NCBI GenBank assembly: GCA_040743155.1
Contig: JBFLJU010000001.1
Location: forward strand, 868,001-932,000
Direction: 5' to 3'
Length of the DNA: 64,000 bases
DNA from: Cycloclasticus sp.
GTDB lineage: Bacteria > Pseudomonadota > Gammaproteobacteria > Methylococcales > Cycloclasticaceae
Positions 39,424 to 47,359 of this stretch are shown piece by piece. The translations under genes were made by a program, and so were the position numbers. A model generated the notes under the pieces. It saw nothing but the letters and a program-made list of their open reading frames with translations, did no database searches and was not told the origin of the DNA. Numbering within the stretch: the first letter of the stretch is position 1; every line of letters starts with the position of its first letter.

Positions 39424-40086
39424 TTATATATGAAGACGTAAGGCATCTAAATCAAGAATAGTAATGGTTTTACCGTGCACTTCAATAAGTTCCTCGTAGG
39501 TTAACTGTTTTAAAATCCTAGAGAATGTTTCGGGGCGAACGGCTAACAAGGATGCCAATGTTGCCTTAGGTGCCGTCCATTGTATTTCATAGGGGGAAGG
39601 GGTATCGCTAGGGATACCCTTGAGCATAAATTGTATAACGCGCATGGTGGCATTTTGCAGTGTTAGTTGATCGATTTCTTGGATTGAGCTGTGTAGGCGT
39701 TGGCTCATTTTAGCGAGTATTTTTATACAAGTTTCTGCGGAATGATCAAGCTGTTTGCGAAAAGTAGACATTTCAATTTGAATAAGCTGGCTGTCTGCAA
39801 TAGCCTGCGCATGGACTGGATAATGTTGAGATTGCATAAACATGACGGCTTCAGCAAATGTTTGTCTCGGCTGTATTAACTCAATGACTTTTTGCTCGCC
39901 ATCTGATGATGAGCGATAGAGTTTGACCGTGCCGCTTTCCAAAAAATAAAAAAAATCAGCTGGTTGTTGCTGATGAAATAGATGCTCACCTTCAGTCAGC
40001 GATTTATTACGAGCGCCGGACATAACTTGGGAAAACTGTTTGTCATTAAAGCTGGCAAATAATATATGTTCGCGTAATAAATTCAT
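39424..40086 (-). CDS. dnr: Crp/Fnr regulator of the Dnr (NO-sensing) type
   Basis: A 220-residue transcription factor with an N-terminal cAMP-binding-like domain and a C-terminal winged helix. It lacks the N-terminal cysteine cluster of FNR. Segments such as ADFFYFLESGTVKLYR, TFAEAVMFM and LSLLAVRPETFSR-like LASLLAVRPETFSRILKQL resemble Pseudomonas DNR, a haem-based nitric-oxide sensor. The recognition helix has E-T-F-S-R, matching FNR-type half-sites TTGAT. It diverges from hcp across a near-consensus box. The symbol is by similarity; NO sensing is inferred from the subfamily and target. Confidence 0.78.
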   Translation of the reverse strand: MNLLREHILFASFNDKQFSQVMSGARNKSLTEGEHLFHQQQPADFFYFLESGTVKLYRSSSDGEQKVIELIQPRQTFAEAVMFMQSQHYPVHAQAIADSQLIQIEMSTFRKQLDHSAETCIKILAKMSQRLHSSIQEIDQLTLQNATMRVIQFMLKGIPSDTPSPYEIQWTAPKATLASLLAVRPETFSRILKQLTYEELIEVHGKTITILDLDALRLHI

Positions 40087-40100
40087 CGGTTTTAGTTTTT

Positions 40101-40114
40101 TTGATATAGGTCAA
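40101..40114. promoter_or_regulatory. FNR/DNR box between dnr and hcp
   Basis: TTGATATAGGTCAA matches TTGATnnnnATCAA with one mismatch. Its centre (40107.5) is about 41 bases upstream of a start site predicted near 40148 from a TTTAAA -10 element at 40135-40140, the usual class II activator geometry for hcp. It is also only 14 bases from the dnr start codon, so the same site may autoregulate dnr. Confidence 0.72.
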
Positions 40115-40175
40115 TTACAGAATTAGCCGTATTGTTTAAAGTGCAGCCTTCACATAAATGACTATGGAGACTATC

Positions 40176-41846
40176 ATGTTTTGTTACCAATGCGAACAAA
40201 CAGCACATTCAAAAAGAAATGGAATCGGTTGCCAAACGGCGGAAGGAATTTGCGGTAAGGATGCCACTACAGCCGACCTTCAAGACCTACTCACTTATAG
40301 TGTTAAAGGTATCGCACAATACGCAAAACTAGCTCGTGAGCTTGGTCAAGTAGACAATAAAGCCGATGTTTTTATTATTTACGGCCTTTTTACAACATTA
40401 ACGAATGTTAACTTTAGTGCTGACCGCTTTGTTGCTCTAATTGCAGAGGCTGCTGAAACGCGTGACCGTGTGAAGGCGCTATATGAGAATGCAGCTGTTG
40501 AACAAAATATTCCTGTCGAAACACCAGAAGGTCCTGCTGTATGGATTCCATCAACGGTGAAAGCGGGCTTATTACTTCAAGTTGAAGCGGCTGCTATTAA
40601 TAAAGATTTAGATACAGTGGGCGAGGATATTGTGGGTTTGCGTGCAATGATGCTCTATGGTTTAAAAGGTGTTGCGGCTTATTGTTACCATGCACATGCA
40701 TTGGGTTACGACAATGAGGAAGTCTTTGAACGAATCGAAAAGGCACTTGATCTTCTTGCTAGCGAACCGACGGATGCGCAAATTTTATTAGACGGCTGTC
40801 TGGAAGTGGGTGCTATTAATCTGAAAGTAATGGAATTACTTGATGCGGCTAATACTGGAAAATTTGGTGCGCAAGAAGCTGGTGCTGCGCTCGTCACAGC
40901 AAAGAAAGGTAAAGCTATTTTAGTCAGTGGTCACGATATGCAAGACCTTCTAGACTTGCTTGAGCAAACTAAAGATATGGATATCAATATTTATACGCAT
41001 GGTGAAATGTTACCGGCACATGCGTATCCTAAACTTAAGGCCTATCCAAATTTGATTGGTAATTACGGTACGGCGTGGCAGAATCAGCACAAAGAATTTG
41101 CCGCCTTCCCAGGCTCAATCGTGATGACATCAAACTGTCTAATCGAACCCCAAGAGTCTTACAAAGATAGAATATTTACTGCTGGACCTGTTGGTTGGCC
41201 GGGTATCCCTCATATCGAGCATGGCGATTTCACGCTGGCAATTGAAGCGGCTAAGGCAGCAGTTGGTTTTACTGAAGATGAAGAAGAAAGAACTGTAACC
41301 GTTGGCTTCGGTCGTCATACCGTATTAAGTGTGGCTGATAAAGTAATCGATGCGGTTAAGAGTGGAGATATCAGTCATTTCTTCTTAATAGGTGGTTGTG
41401 ATGGTGCTGCACCAGGTCGTAACTACTATACAGAGGTTGCTGAGAAGACACCTGATGACACCGTCGTTATGACATTGGGCTGTGGTAAATACCGTTTTCA
41501 TGAGCATGATTTTGGTGATATTGGAGGAATCCCTCGTTTATTGGATATCGGCCAATGCAATGATGCGTACTCGGCTATTCAAATAGCGAGTGCATTAGCA
41601 GACGCGTTCGACTGTGATGTTAACGACTTACCTTTAACGATGATGATTTCATGGTTCGAACAAAAAGCAGTCGCTGTGTTACTGAGTTTATTATCGCTCG
41701 GTATTAAAGGCATTCATTTAGGCCCGACACTTCCTGGGTTCTTAACACCGAATCTTTTGCAGGTTCTAGTTGATACCTTTGACATTAAGCCCAACGGTGA
41801 TCCGACAGAGGACTTAGCTAAAGCCTTGGGTAAAGAGGCCGCTTAA
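40176..41846 (+). CDS. hcp: Hydroxylamine reductase / hybrid cluster protein
   Basis: A 556-residue iron-sulfur protein linked to nitrosative stress; E. coli Hcp acts as an NO reductase and S-nitrosylase. The N-terminal cysteines are spaced C-x2-C-x12-C-x6-C, closest to the class II pattern recalled for enterobacteria (x2, x11, x6). Hybrid-cluster ligands are seen in [25 protein letters not shown] and GQCNDAYS. The start is ATG 40176 (MFCYQCEQT) because GGAGA lies 6 bases upstream and homologues begin there; ATG 40158 is a longer frame. No hcr reductase gene is adjacent. Expression is likely controlled by the Dnr-type factor upstream. Confidence 0.95.
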   Translation: MFCYQCEQTAHSKRNGIGCQTAEGICGKDATTADLQDLLTYSVKGIAQYAKLARELGQVDNKADVFIIYGLFTTLTNVNFSADRFVALIAEAAETRDRVKALYENAAVEQNIPVETPEGPAVWIPSTVKAGLLLQVEAAAINKDLDTVGEDIVGLRAMMLYGLKGVAAYCYHAHALGYDNEEVFERIEKALDLLASEPTDAQILLDGCLEVGAINLKVMELLDAANTGKFGAQEAGAALVTAKKGKAILVSGHDMQDLLDLLEQTKDMDINIYTHGEMLPAHAYPKLKAYPNLIGNYGTAWQNQHKEFAAFPGSIVMTSNCLIEPQESYKDRIFTAGPVGWPGIPHIEHGDFTLAIEAAKAAVGFTEDEEERTVTVGFGRHTVLSVADKVIDAVKSGDISHFFLIGGCDGAAPGRNYYTEVAEKTPDDTVVMTLGCGKYRFHEHDFGDIGGIPRLLDIGQCNDAYSAIQIASALADAFDCDVNDLPLTMMISWFEQKAVAVLLSLLSLGIKGIHLGPTLPGFLTPNLLQVLVDTFDIKPNGDPTEDLAKALGKEAA

Positions 41847-41868
41847 TCTTAAAATTAAAGTGATAAAG

Positions 41869-41894
41869 AAGGGTGTATATAGCACCCTTTTTTT
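41869..41894 (+). terminator. Rho-independent terminator after hcp
   Basis: AAGGGTG and CACCCTT form a 7-base-pair stem with a TATATAG loop, ending in seven Ts. It lies 22 bases after the hcp stop. It shows hcp is monocistronic. Confidence 0.88.
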
Positions 41895-42116
41895 ATCGCT
41901 TAAAGAAGGTTCAGTTTGATCTGATTGTGTTGTTTATCGCGATTGTAGAGAGCGAGATGACTCTATTATGTAGGGCAGACGATTAGATACATTAAGAAAA
42001 GTTGAGGCTTGTTGACGTTTGGCAAAATGGATGATTATTTTAGATCGGTGTCTGATTCTAGATAAAAGTGTTCATAGCTTTTTTAATTGGAAGTTAGTAA
42101 CAAGGCAGGCACGTGC

Positions 42117-42836
42117 TTAAACAAATCTTTTGGTTTCAGTTGTATTAAGGGTAGAACATTGTTGTAGCTTCGTTAGGTCGATAATGGAAATTTCTTTGTT
42201 TCTTTTTCGAATGCATTTTTTCTCGACTAACCGTGTAAAGGCGCGACTCGTTGTTTCACAAGCAAGTCCTAAATAATTGCCAATATCTTGTCGAGACATG
42301 GAGAGATGAAAATTGGCTTGATATTGATCTGATCTACTCGTGCGTTTTGAGATAACTAGCAAGAATGTTGCTAGCCTTGCAACAGCCGTCTGTTGGGATA
42401 AGCAATTAAAAAAGTCGTGCCCAGATGCTAATGATTGACTAAATAAATTAATGGCCCAATCAGATAAGGATGGTGTGCTTTTTCGTAGCTCGGCAAGCTG
42501 CTGATAATTGACTTTACAAAGCAGGGTGTTAGTGATTGTTATTGCTGTACTTAGATAGGCTCTTTTAGAAATACTTTCAAGGCCTACAATATCGCCAGGC
42601 AGATAAAAACCGGTAATATTTTCATCGCTTTTAGAGTTGGTAATAAACGTTTTTAGGGCTCCTGATTTGACAATGTAAAGTGCTTGAAAAGTTGTCCCTT
42701 GATGATAAATACATTGTTGGCGTGGGTGATTTTTGCCGGAAGACACGATCCTTTCAAGCTTGTTAACCTCGGATTTATCGAAGGCACTGGGTAAGCAGGT
42801 GTTTGATAATGAACAATGATTACAATCTTCAGTCAT
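42117..42836 (-). CDS. fnr: Oxygen-sensing regulator FNR/Anr with four cysteines
   Basis: A 239-residue Crp/Fnr factor. The three N-terminal cluster cysteines are in CNHCSLSNTC (residues 5-14) and the fourth is in LLCKVNY (about residue 107), the spacing needed for the oxygen-labile 4Fe-4S cluster. NITGFYLPGDIVGLESI matches the FNR activating-region surface. The winged helix SRQDIGNYLGLACETTSRAF has the E..SR recognition residues for TTGAT half-sites. It reads toward hcp but is separated from it by a 270-base gap. No clear FNR box was found upstream of its own start. Confidence 0.92.
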   Translation of the reverse strand: MTEDCNHCSLSNTCLPSAFDKSEVNKLERIVSSGKNHPRQQCIYHQGTTFQALYIVKSGALKTFITNSKSDENITGFYLPGDIVGLESISKRAYLSTAITITNTLLCKVNYQQLAELRKSTPSLSDWAINLFSQSLASGHDFFNCLSQQTAVARLATFLLVISKRTSRSDQYQANFHLSMSRQDIGNYLGLACETTSRAFTRLVEKKCIRKRNKEISIIDLTKLQQCSTLNTTETKRFV

Positions 42837-42893
42837 CTAAATCACTTTATCAGTAACGGTTTAATAATTTCATCATAAAAATTTTCTATTAGC

Positions 42894-42907
42894 AAACATT
42901 AATGTTT
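42894..42907. promoter_or_regulatory. Perfect 14-base palindrome between fnr and the copper block
   Basis: AAACATTAATGTTT reads the same on both strands. It lies in the divergent gap of about 230 bases between fnr and the CopG-like gene, 58 bases from the fnr start. It could be an operator for either gene. It does not match the FNR or CueR consensus. Confidence 0.4.
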
Positions 42908-43067
42908 TGATAAGACATTCTGACTCTTAGATTTTTATCACTGATTCATTTTTTATAAACGTTAATAGTTAAATCGTAATTTTTAGATTTGTTTTTCGTC
43001 GATGTGAGTTTTTTGTTTAAAATGGGTCTATAAATTGTTTATATTGAAATTAAAAGGGTGTATTGAA

Positions 43068-43577
43068 ATGAAGAAGCTGATAGGAAAGAGGTGGTTATTT
43101 GTTTGTATTGTTCTTGTTATGGGTTTGACGGCTTGTTCTGACAATACAATCGCTGAGTCGAAGAAACTTGCTGCTGATCCACTTGCATTGTTCAAGCTGG
43201 ATGTTTATAAGAGCCCAACGTGTAGTTGCTGTGGACGCTGGATGACTCATATTGAATCTAAGGGCTTTGATACAACCACGTACCATCCAGCAGACCTCAA
43301 TGCGGTTAAGCTTAAGCATGGCGTGACAGCTCAATATCAGTCTTGCCATACCGCTGTGTCGAAAGAGGGTTATGTTTTCGAAGGACATATTCCAGCGGAT
43401 GTGATGCAACGTTTTTTAGCTGAAAAACCTAAAAACGCGCTGGGTTTGGCTGTGCCTGGAATGCCAGTAGGTAGCCCAGGTATGGAAATGGGCAGTCGAC
43501 GTGATGATTATGACGTCTTGTTGCTGAAAAAGGATGGAGGCTCTTCTGTTTATGCACGTATTCGTCCTAACGGCTAA
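43068..43577 (+). CDS. CopG-like (DUF411) copper protein, lipoprotein form
   Basis: A 169-residue exported protein of the DUF411 family. CopG of this family has a thioredoxin-like fold and a tetranuclear copper cluster held by a CxCC motif. Here the CxCC is Cys52-Ser-Cys54-Cys55 in SPTCSCCGRW, with Cys93-His94 in SCHTA, GHIPADVM and the C-terminal GLAVPGMPVGSPGMEMG also conserved. The leader ends in LTAC (Cys23), a lipobox, so this copy is probably lipid-anchored rather than soluble. The start at 43068 follows AAAGGG; a longer frame from 43035 is unlikely. It is the first gene of the copper block leading to CusCBA. Confidence 0.85.
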   Translation: MKKLIGKRWLFVCIVLVMGLTACSDNTIAESKKLAADPLALFKLDVYKSPTCSCCGRWMTHIESKGFDTTTYHPADLNAVKLKHGVTAQYQSCHTAVSKEGYVFEGHIPADVMQRFLAEKPKNALGLAVPGMPVGSPGMEMGSRRDDYDVLLLKKDGGSSVYARIRPNG

Positions 43578-43669
43578 CACCCTAAAGACTTAAATAGAAG
43601 TTTGAGCCTGAGATAATGTCGTACCGGTGGGTGAACATGGTTCATTTGATGACAAGGAGTAATGGAAAA

Positions 43670-43870
43670 ATGAAGTACTTAACGTTATTTATATTAAGCA
43701 CGATGTTTGCTTTGGTGGCTTGTTCTAATGATGGCAGCGCGACCTCTTCAGCAGAAGAGAAAAAAACCGTGTTTGACAGCCAAATTAATGCACTTGAGAA
43801 AACACGAAATATCGAAAACATTCTGCAAAAAAGTGCCGATGAACGTCAGGGCGAACTGGATAATCAATAA
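43670..43870 (+). CDS. Small lipoprotein, unknown function
   Basis: A 66-residue protein: a signal peptide with lipobox LVAC (Cys18), a short Ser/Ala linker, and an acidic, helix-prone tail FDSQINALEKTRNIENILQK. No domain is recognised. The start at 43670 gives the clean leader; a strong AAGGAG lies 11 bases upstream, with an out-of-frame ATG at 43662 that ends after three codons. It sits between the CopG-like gene and the Cys-rich mini-protein, so a role in envelope copper handling is possible but unproven. Confidence 0.6.
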   Translation: MKYLTLFILSTMFALVACSNDGSATSSAEEKKTVFDSQINALEKTRNIENILQKSADERQGELDNQ

Positions 43871-43881
43871 CAATTATAAGA

Positions 43882-44076
43882 TTGCAAAAGATAGTAAAAA
43901 AACCTGAACGACCCGCGAATGACGACTGTTGTGGCGGCGGTGGTTGCTGTCCATGTGTTTGGGACTTTTATTTTGACCAGTTAACTCTCTGGGAAGAGCA
44001 GGAAACCACAGGAAAAGCTGAAAAAGAAAAAGATACAGCGCTACCCATGGCAGCAACAACAAATCTTTTTCGTTGA
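43882..44076 (+). CDS. Cys-rich Oxidored-like mini-protein
   Basis: A 64-residue cytoplasmic protein with no signal peptide. The core DDCCGGGGCCPCVWDFYFDQL carries five cysteines in a C-C-x4-C-C-x-C pattern and the PCVWDxY signature of the Oxidored-like family (Pfam PF09791), a short N-terminal module seen in eukaryotic and bacterial proteins of unknown chemistry. The start is TTG 43882, the only canonical start before the core; it lies 11 bases after the small lipoprotein gene. The position in the copper block suggests metal or redox handling, by inference. The frame stays open beyond its TGA stop (see the next entry). Confidence 0.6.
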   Translation: MQKIVKKPERPANDDCCGGGGCCPCVWDFYFDQLTLWEEQETTGKAEKEKDTALPMAATTNLFR

Positions 44077-44169
44077 GTGGTCAAAAGGGAGCAGAGGCAT
44101 GGAATTTATCCATGGGATAAATCAGCATATGAAGCTTACATGAGTCAATATTTTAAAAAGCAAGGTTAA
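44077..44169 (+). CDS. Possible 30-residue sORF in phase with the Oxidored-like gene
   Basis: GTG at 44077 directly follows the TGA stop of the Cys-rich gene in the same frame and opens 30 codons (VVKREQRHGIYPWDKS then AYEAYMSQYFKKQG). The residue makeup looks protein-like, rich in aromatic and charged residues. It could be a separate short peptide translated by re-initiation, or the tail of an ancestral longer protein cut by the TGA. An inverted repeat (ATTTATCC and GGATAAAT, 44104-44122) lies inside it. No ribosome site is visible. Low confidence. Confidence 0.3.
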   Translation: MVKREQRHGIYPWDKSAYEAYMSQYFKKQG

Positions 44170-44233
44170 GCATATTCTGATAAAGTAACCTTAATATATG
44201 ATTTTACTTTCTATTATTAATCATTCGGGCTAG

Positions 44234-44602
44234 ATGGTAACGAAACACTTTTCAATTTTGCTGATACTGATGATGGTGATAACGCCAGTTTCAGCCGCGC
44301 TTAACGATTGTTCGGGTATGGCGATGACGGCTGTTTCTTCTGAGCAAAGTAGCCAAATGACAATGCACCAGAATGATGTACATATGCTAGATCATCAAGT
44401 AGCTGTTCAAAGTGTTGAGAATGTGGGAACTGATAATATGGATACTCTGAATTCTGATTGTTCAGCTCATAACTGTGCCTGCGGTCTCCTTATATCAGCA
44501 GCTAGTTTTGATTTGCCGAACATGATTGATTTTTTAAACTTTAAACCATCCTTCCCTTTCAGCACTGCTGTTTCTCCAGAAATAAGACCACCTCTCGTTT
44601 AA
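44234..44602 (+). CDS. Secreted Cys/Met/His-containing protein upstream of CusC
   Basis: A 122-residue protein with a signal peptide (MVTKHFSILLILMMVITPVSA). The mature part has many potential soft-metal ligands: CSGMAMT, QMTMHQNDVHMLDHQ, and the cluster CSAHNCACG, followed by a short hydrophobic stretch and a proline-ended tail. I do not recognise a named family. Small secreted proteins of this kind are often encoded just before CusCBA-type efflux genes. A periplasmic copper-binding or delivery role is inferred from composition and position only. Confidence 0.6.
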   Translation: MVTKHFSILLILMMVITPVSAALNDCSGMAMTAVSSEQSSQMTMHQNDVHMLDHQVAVQSVENVGTDNMDTLNSDCSAHNCACGLLISAASFDLPNMIDFLNFKPSFPFSTAVSPEIRPPLV

Positions 44603-44662
44603 TTGCCTATTAGAGAATAGCGACGCACGCTAGCTCGGCAACTCTGAATTTTAAAAGGATTC

Positions 44663-44692
44663 ATGTACTCATTTGCTTTCGTAAATTGCTGA
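44663..44692 (+). other. Possible 9-codon leader ORF upstream of cusC
   Basis: A good ribosome site (AAAAGGA) precedes ATG 44663 by 4 bases. The frame reads MYSFAFVNC and stops at TGA. It lies 80 bases before the cusC start. Whether it is translated, or regulates the efflux operon, cannot be told; it could be chance. Confidence 0.2.
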
Positions 44693-44772
44693 GATAGTTA
44701 TACCTGCGTTGCCCTCTAATTTTTCTATTTAGCTATTCCATGTTGTTTGTTTTAGATATCTACGAGGGTATT

Positions 44773-46053
44773 ATGGTTTTACCAAATAAGGCAGTCCCCA
44801 TTTTATTGCTGGCACTTTTTTGCAGTGTTGTCGATGCGAAAGAATCTGATTTTTTAACCCTACTGTCAGCGGTCAGCATTGCTGTGAAAGATAACCCAAG
44901 CCTTGCCGAAATTCAGGCGCGTTCAGACGCAATGAAGACTATTCCTCCACAAGTTGGTGCTTTACCTGACCCAGTGATCAGTTTTAACGCGCTAAATCTG
45001 CCGGTCGATACCTTTGATCTCGATCAAGAGAATATGACGCAATTACAAACTGGGGTGTCTCAAGTTATTCCATTTCCAGGTAAATTAGCGCTACGTGAAC
45101 AGGGTGCGAGTCATGAAGCTGAAGCAGCTGTATATGATGTTGTCGAGGCACGCTGGCTCCTACGAAGAGATGTTAAGAAAACATGGTGGCGAATTTTTTA
45201 TTTAGATCGGGCGCTGGAAATTATCGCTTTAAACAGGGACTTATTACACCAATTCGTTGAAATCGCACAAACAAAATATAAAGTAGGCGAGGGCCTACAG
45301 CAGGATGTTTTACTGGCGCAATTGGAGCTCTCAAAGTTATTGGATAATGAGATCAGCTTGCAGGGAGCTAGAGAACGCACGGAAATACAATTAGCCTCTT
45401 TGCTGAGCTGGCCAATGGATCATAAGATCAATGTTCAAAAAGATGTATTGGAATCTACTCCTAGGTTGCTAAATAAACCGGCTTTATTTAAATTAGCAAG
45501 CAGTTACCGAGCCCTGTTGGCTTCACGTCGAGAATCCGTCAATGCGGCTCAATCCAAGCTGGAGCTTGCGAAAAAGGGGTTTTACCCAGATTTCAAAGCA
45601 GGTGCTTTTTATGGTGTTCGTGATGATATGCCTTCAGGGAGTAGCAGAGCTGATTTTTTTAGCCTAAAACTCAGCATGAATATTCCTATCTTTGCTGCAA
45701 AAAAACAGCAAAAAGCGGTTGATCAACGTAATAAAGAGCTCATTCAGCGACGCTTTACGTTGCAGGATGAGTGGAATGGTGTGCGCGCCGATATATCAAC
45801 GGCCTATGCTGATTACAAGCAGTTTAAGCGACAGGCAGAGCTTTTTAAAAGCGGCATTATTCCTCAGGCAAGACAAACAGTGGCCTCAATGTTGGCGGGT
45901 TATCGGGTTAATAAGGTCAGTTTCCTCAACTTAGTGCGAAGTCAAATCACCTTATATAACTATGAAACTCAGTATTGGATGGCCTTTACGGGGGCGAATC
46001 GGGCACTCGCACAATTGACGGCCGTTGTCGGCAAGGAAGAGATTTATGAATAA
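44773..46053 (+). CDS. cusC: TolC-family outer-membrane protein of a Cu/Ag efflux system (CusC-like)
   Basis: A 426-residue outer-membrane channel protein. The signal peptide (VPILLLALFCSVVDA) is followed by paired TolC/OEP repeats rich in coiled-coil helices (for example LLRRDVKKTWWRIFYLDRAL and the later DISTAYADYKQFKRQAELF). There is no lipobox, unlike E. coli CusC. The start at 44773 is chosen for the clean leader with GAGGG 6 bases upstream; the open frame begins at 44740. It overlaps cusB by eight bases. The copper/silver assignment rests on the downstream CusA. Confidence 0.85.
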   Translation: MVLPNKAVPILLLALFCSVVDAKESDFLTLLSAVSIAVKDNPSLAEIQARSDAMKTIPPQVGALPDPVISFNALNLPVDTFDLDQENMTQLQTGVSQVIPFPGKLALREQGASHEAEAAVYDVVEARWLLRRDVKKTWWRIFYLDRALEIIALNRDLLHQFVEIAQTKYKVGEGLQQDVLLAQLELSKLLDNEISLQGARERTEIQLASLLSWPMDHKINVQKDVLESTPRLLNKPALFKLASSYRALLASRRESVNAAQSKLELAKKGFYPDFKAGAFYGVRDDMPSGSSRADFFSLKLSMNIPIFAAKKQQKAVDQRNKELIQRRFTLQDEWNGVRADISTAYADYKQFKRQAELFKSGIIPQARQTVASMLAGYRVNKVSFLNLVRSQITLYNYETQYWMAFTGANRALAQLTAVVGKEEIYE

Positions 46054-47359
46054 GCTGGTATGGATAATTGCACCTATTATGTTGGTGATTGGTTTAGCTG
46101 GTGGTTATTGGTTAGCGGATTCTAAACAGGTCGTCGTGAAACATGAGCCTGCTCAAAGAGAGAGAGAGGTTTTATTTTATCGTCACCCAATGAATCCAGC
46201 AGTCACATCGCCTGTGCCTGCGAAAGGTTCGATGGGAATGGAATATACCCCCGTTTATGCAGATTCTAGTAATGAGGAAAAAGAGCCATTAGGAACAGTA
46301 AAAATCGATGGTGTTACGGTGCAAAATATCGGTGTGCGGACGACAAGAGCTGTCAGGGAAACGCTGTCGCATACTGTCCGTGCAGTGGGCCGTGTTACTT
46401 ATAACGAAGAGCGAATGGTGCATCTACATCCGAAGATTGAAGGTTGGATCGCAAAGGTGCATGTTGATAAAACAGGCCAATGGGTGAAAAAAAATAGCGA
46501 CTTATTAAGTATTTATTCACCACAATTAGTCGCGAGCCAGCAGGAGTATATTCTTGCTCTAAACAATCTTAAGGCATTAGAAAATAGCCCCATTGAAGAG
46601 ATTAGGAAGGGGGCGGAAGAACTAGTGAACAGCTCGCGGGAACGCTTGAAATTGCTCGATGTCCCGCCACATCAACTGCTTGATTTAGAACGTAATCGCA
46701 GTATTAAAAAAGATTTACATATTCACGCCCCCGCAGAAGGGATTGTGATGAGAATTGGTGCTCGCGATGGTCAGTTTGTTACGCCAAAAACTGAAATTTA
46801 TATGATTGCAGACTTAAGAAAGGTCTGGGTTTATGCCAATATTTATGAATATGAGTTGCCCTGGGTCAAAGAAGGCGATTCGGTGGAAATGCAGTTGGCT
46901 GGTATTCCGGGTACGACATTTAAAGGCCACCTCTCTTTTATTTACCCTTATGCGGAAGCAAAAACACGTACGATAAAAGTTCGATTGGTTTTTGATAACC
47001 CAGGCTTATTGTTAAAACCTGAGATGTTTGCAGATGTGACAATTCATGCAGGTAAACAGGTTAATGCTGTTGTTATTCCCTCAGAAGCGGTGATTCGTTC
47101 AGGGTCACGAAATCAGGTTTTTATCGTCCGTTCACCTGGCAAATTTGAACCTCGGCTGGTGACACTTGGATTGGCTTCAAATGGAAAAGTGGTCGTATTA
47201 AAAGGCGTTGAAGTCGGGGAAGAAGTTGTTACTTCAGCACAGTTCTTGATTGACTCGGAATCTAAATTGCGCGAAGCAACAGCCAAAATGCTACAGCCGG
47301 AAAACGAAGGTTCGATGACGCCGATGAATCAACCTCAGCAGGAGATAGAGCATGATTAA
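46046..47359 (+). CDS. cusB: Periplasmic adaptor of a Cu/Ag RND efflux system (CusB-like)
   Basis: A 437-residue membrane-fusion protein. It has an N-terminal anchor (about residues 5-24), then a short metal-binding-type segment (residues 44-70, YRHPMNP and SMGMEYTPVY) like the heavy-metal-binding domain of CusB relatives but with Met and His instead of cysteines. The barrel-sandwich (LHPKIEGWIAKVHVDKTGQW), alpha-hairpin and beta-barrel domains follow. It joins CusA to the outer-membrane channel and hands over Cu(I)/Ag(I). The start at 46046 has AAGGAAGAG upstream. It overlaps cusA by eight bases. Confidence 0.88.
   Translation: MNKLVWIIAPIMLVIGLAGGYWLADSKQVVVKHEPAQREREVLFYRHPMNPAVTSPVPAKGSMGMEYTPVYADSSNEEKEPLGTVKIDGVTVQNIGVRTTRAVRETLSHTVRAVGRVTYNEERMVHLHPKIEGWIAKVHVDKTGQWVKKNSDLLSIYSPQLVASQQEYILALNNLKALENSPIEEIRKGAEELVNSSRERLKLLDVPPHQLLDLERNRSIKKDLHIHAPAEGIVMRIGARDGQFVTPKTEIYMIADLRKVWVYANIYEYELPWVKEGDSVEMQLAGIPGTTFKGHLSFIYPYAEAKTRTIKVRLVFDNPGLLLKPEMFADVTIHAGKQVNAVVIPSEAVIRSGSRNQVFIVRSPGKFEPRLVTLGLASNGKVVVLKGVEVGEEVVTSAQFLIDSESKLREATAKMLQPENEGSMTPMNQPQQEIEHD

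Noticed and set aside
42837-43067. FNR box upstream of fnr
   Set aside because: TTGATAAGACATTC near 42906 has only one good half-site; the second half does not match ATCAA.
44074-44076. TGA between the Cys-rich mini-protein and the following frame as a selenocysteine codon
   Set aside because: No SECIS-like hairpin directly follows and the family has no known selenoprotein; re-initiation or a nonsense change is simpler.
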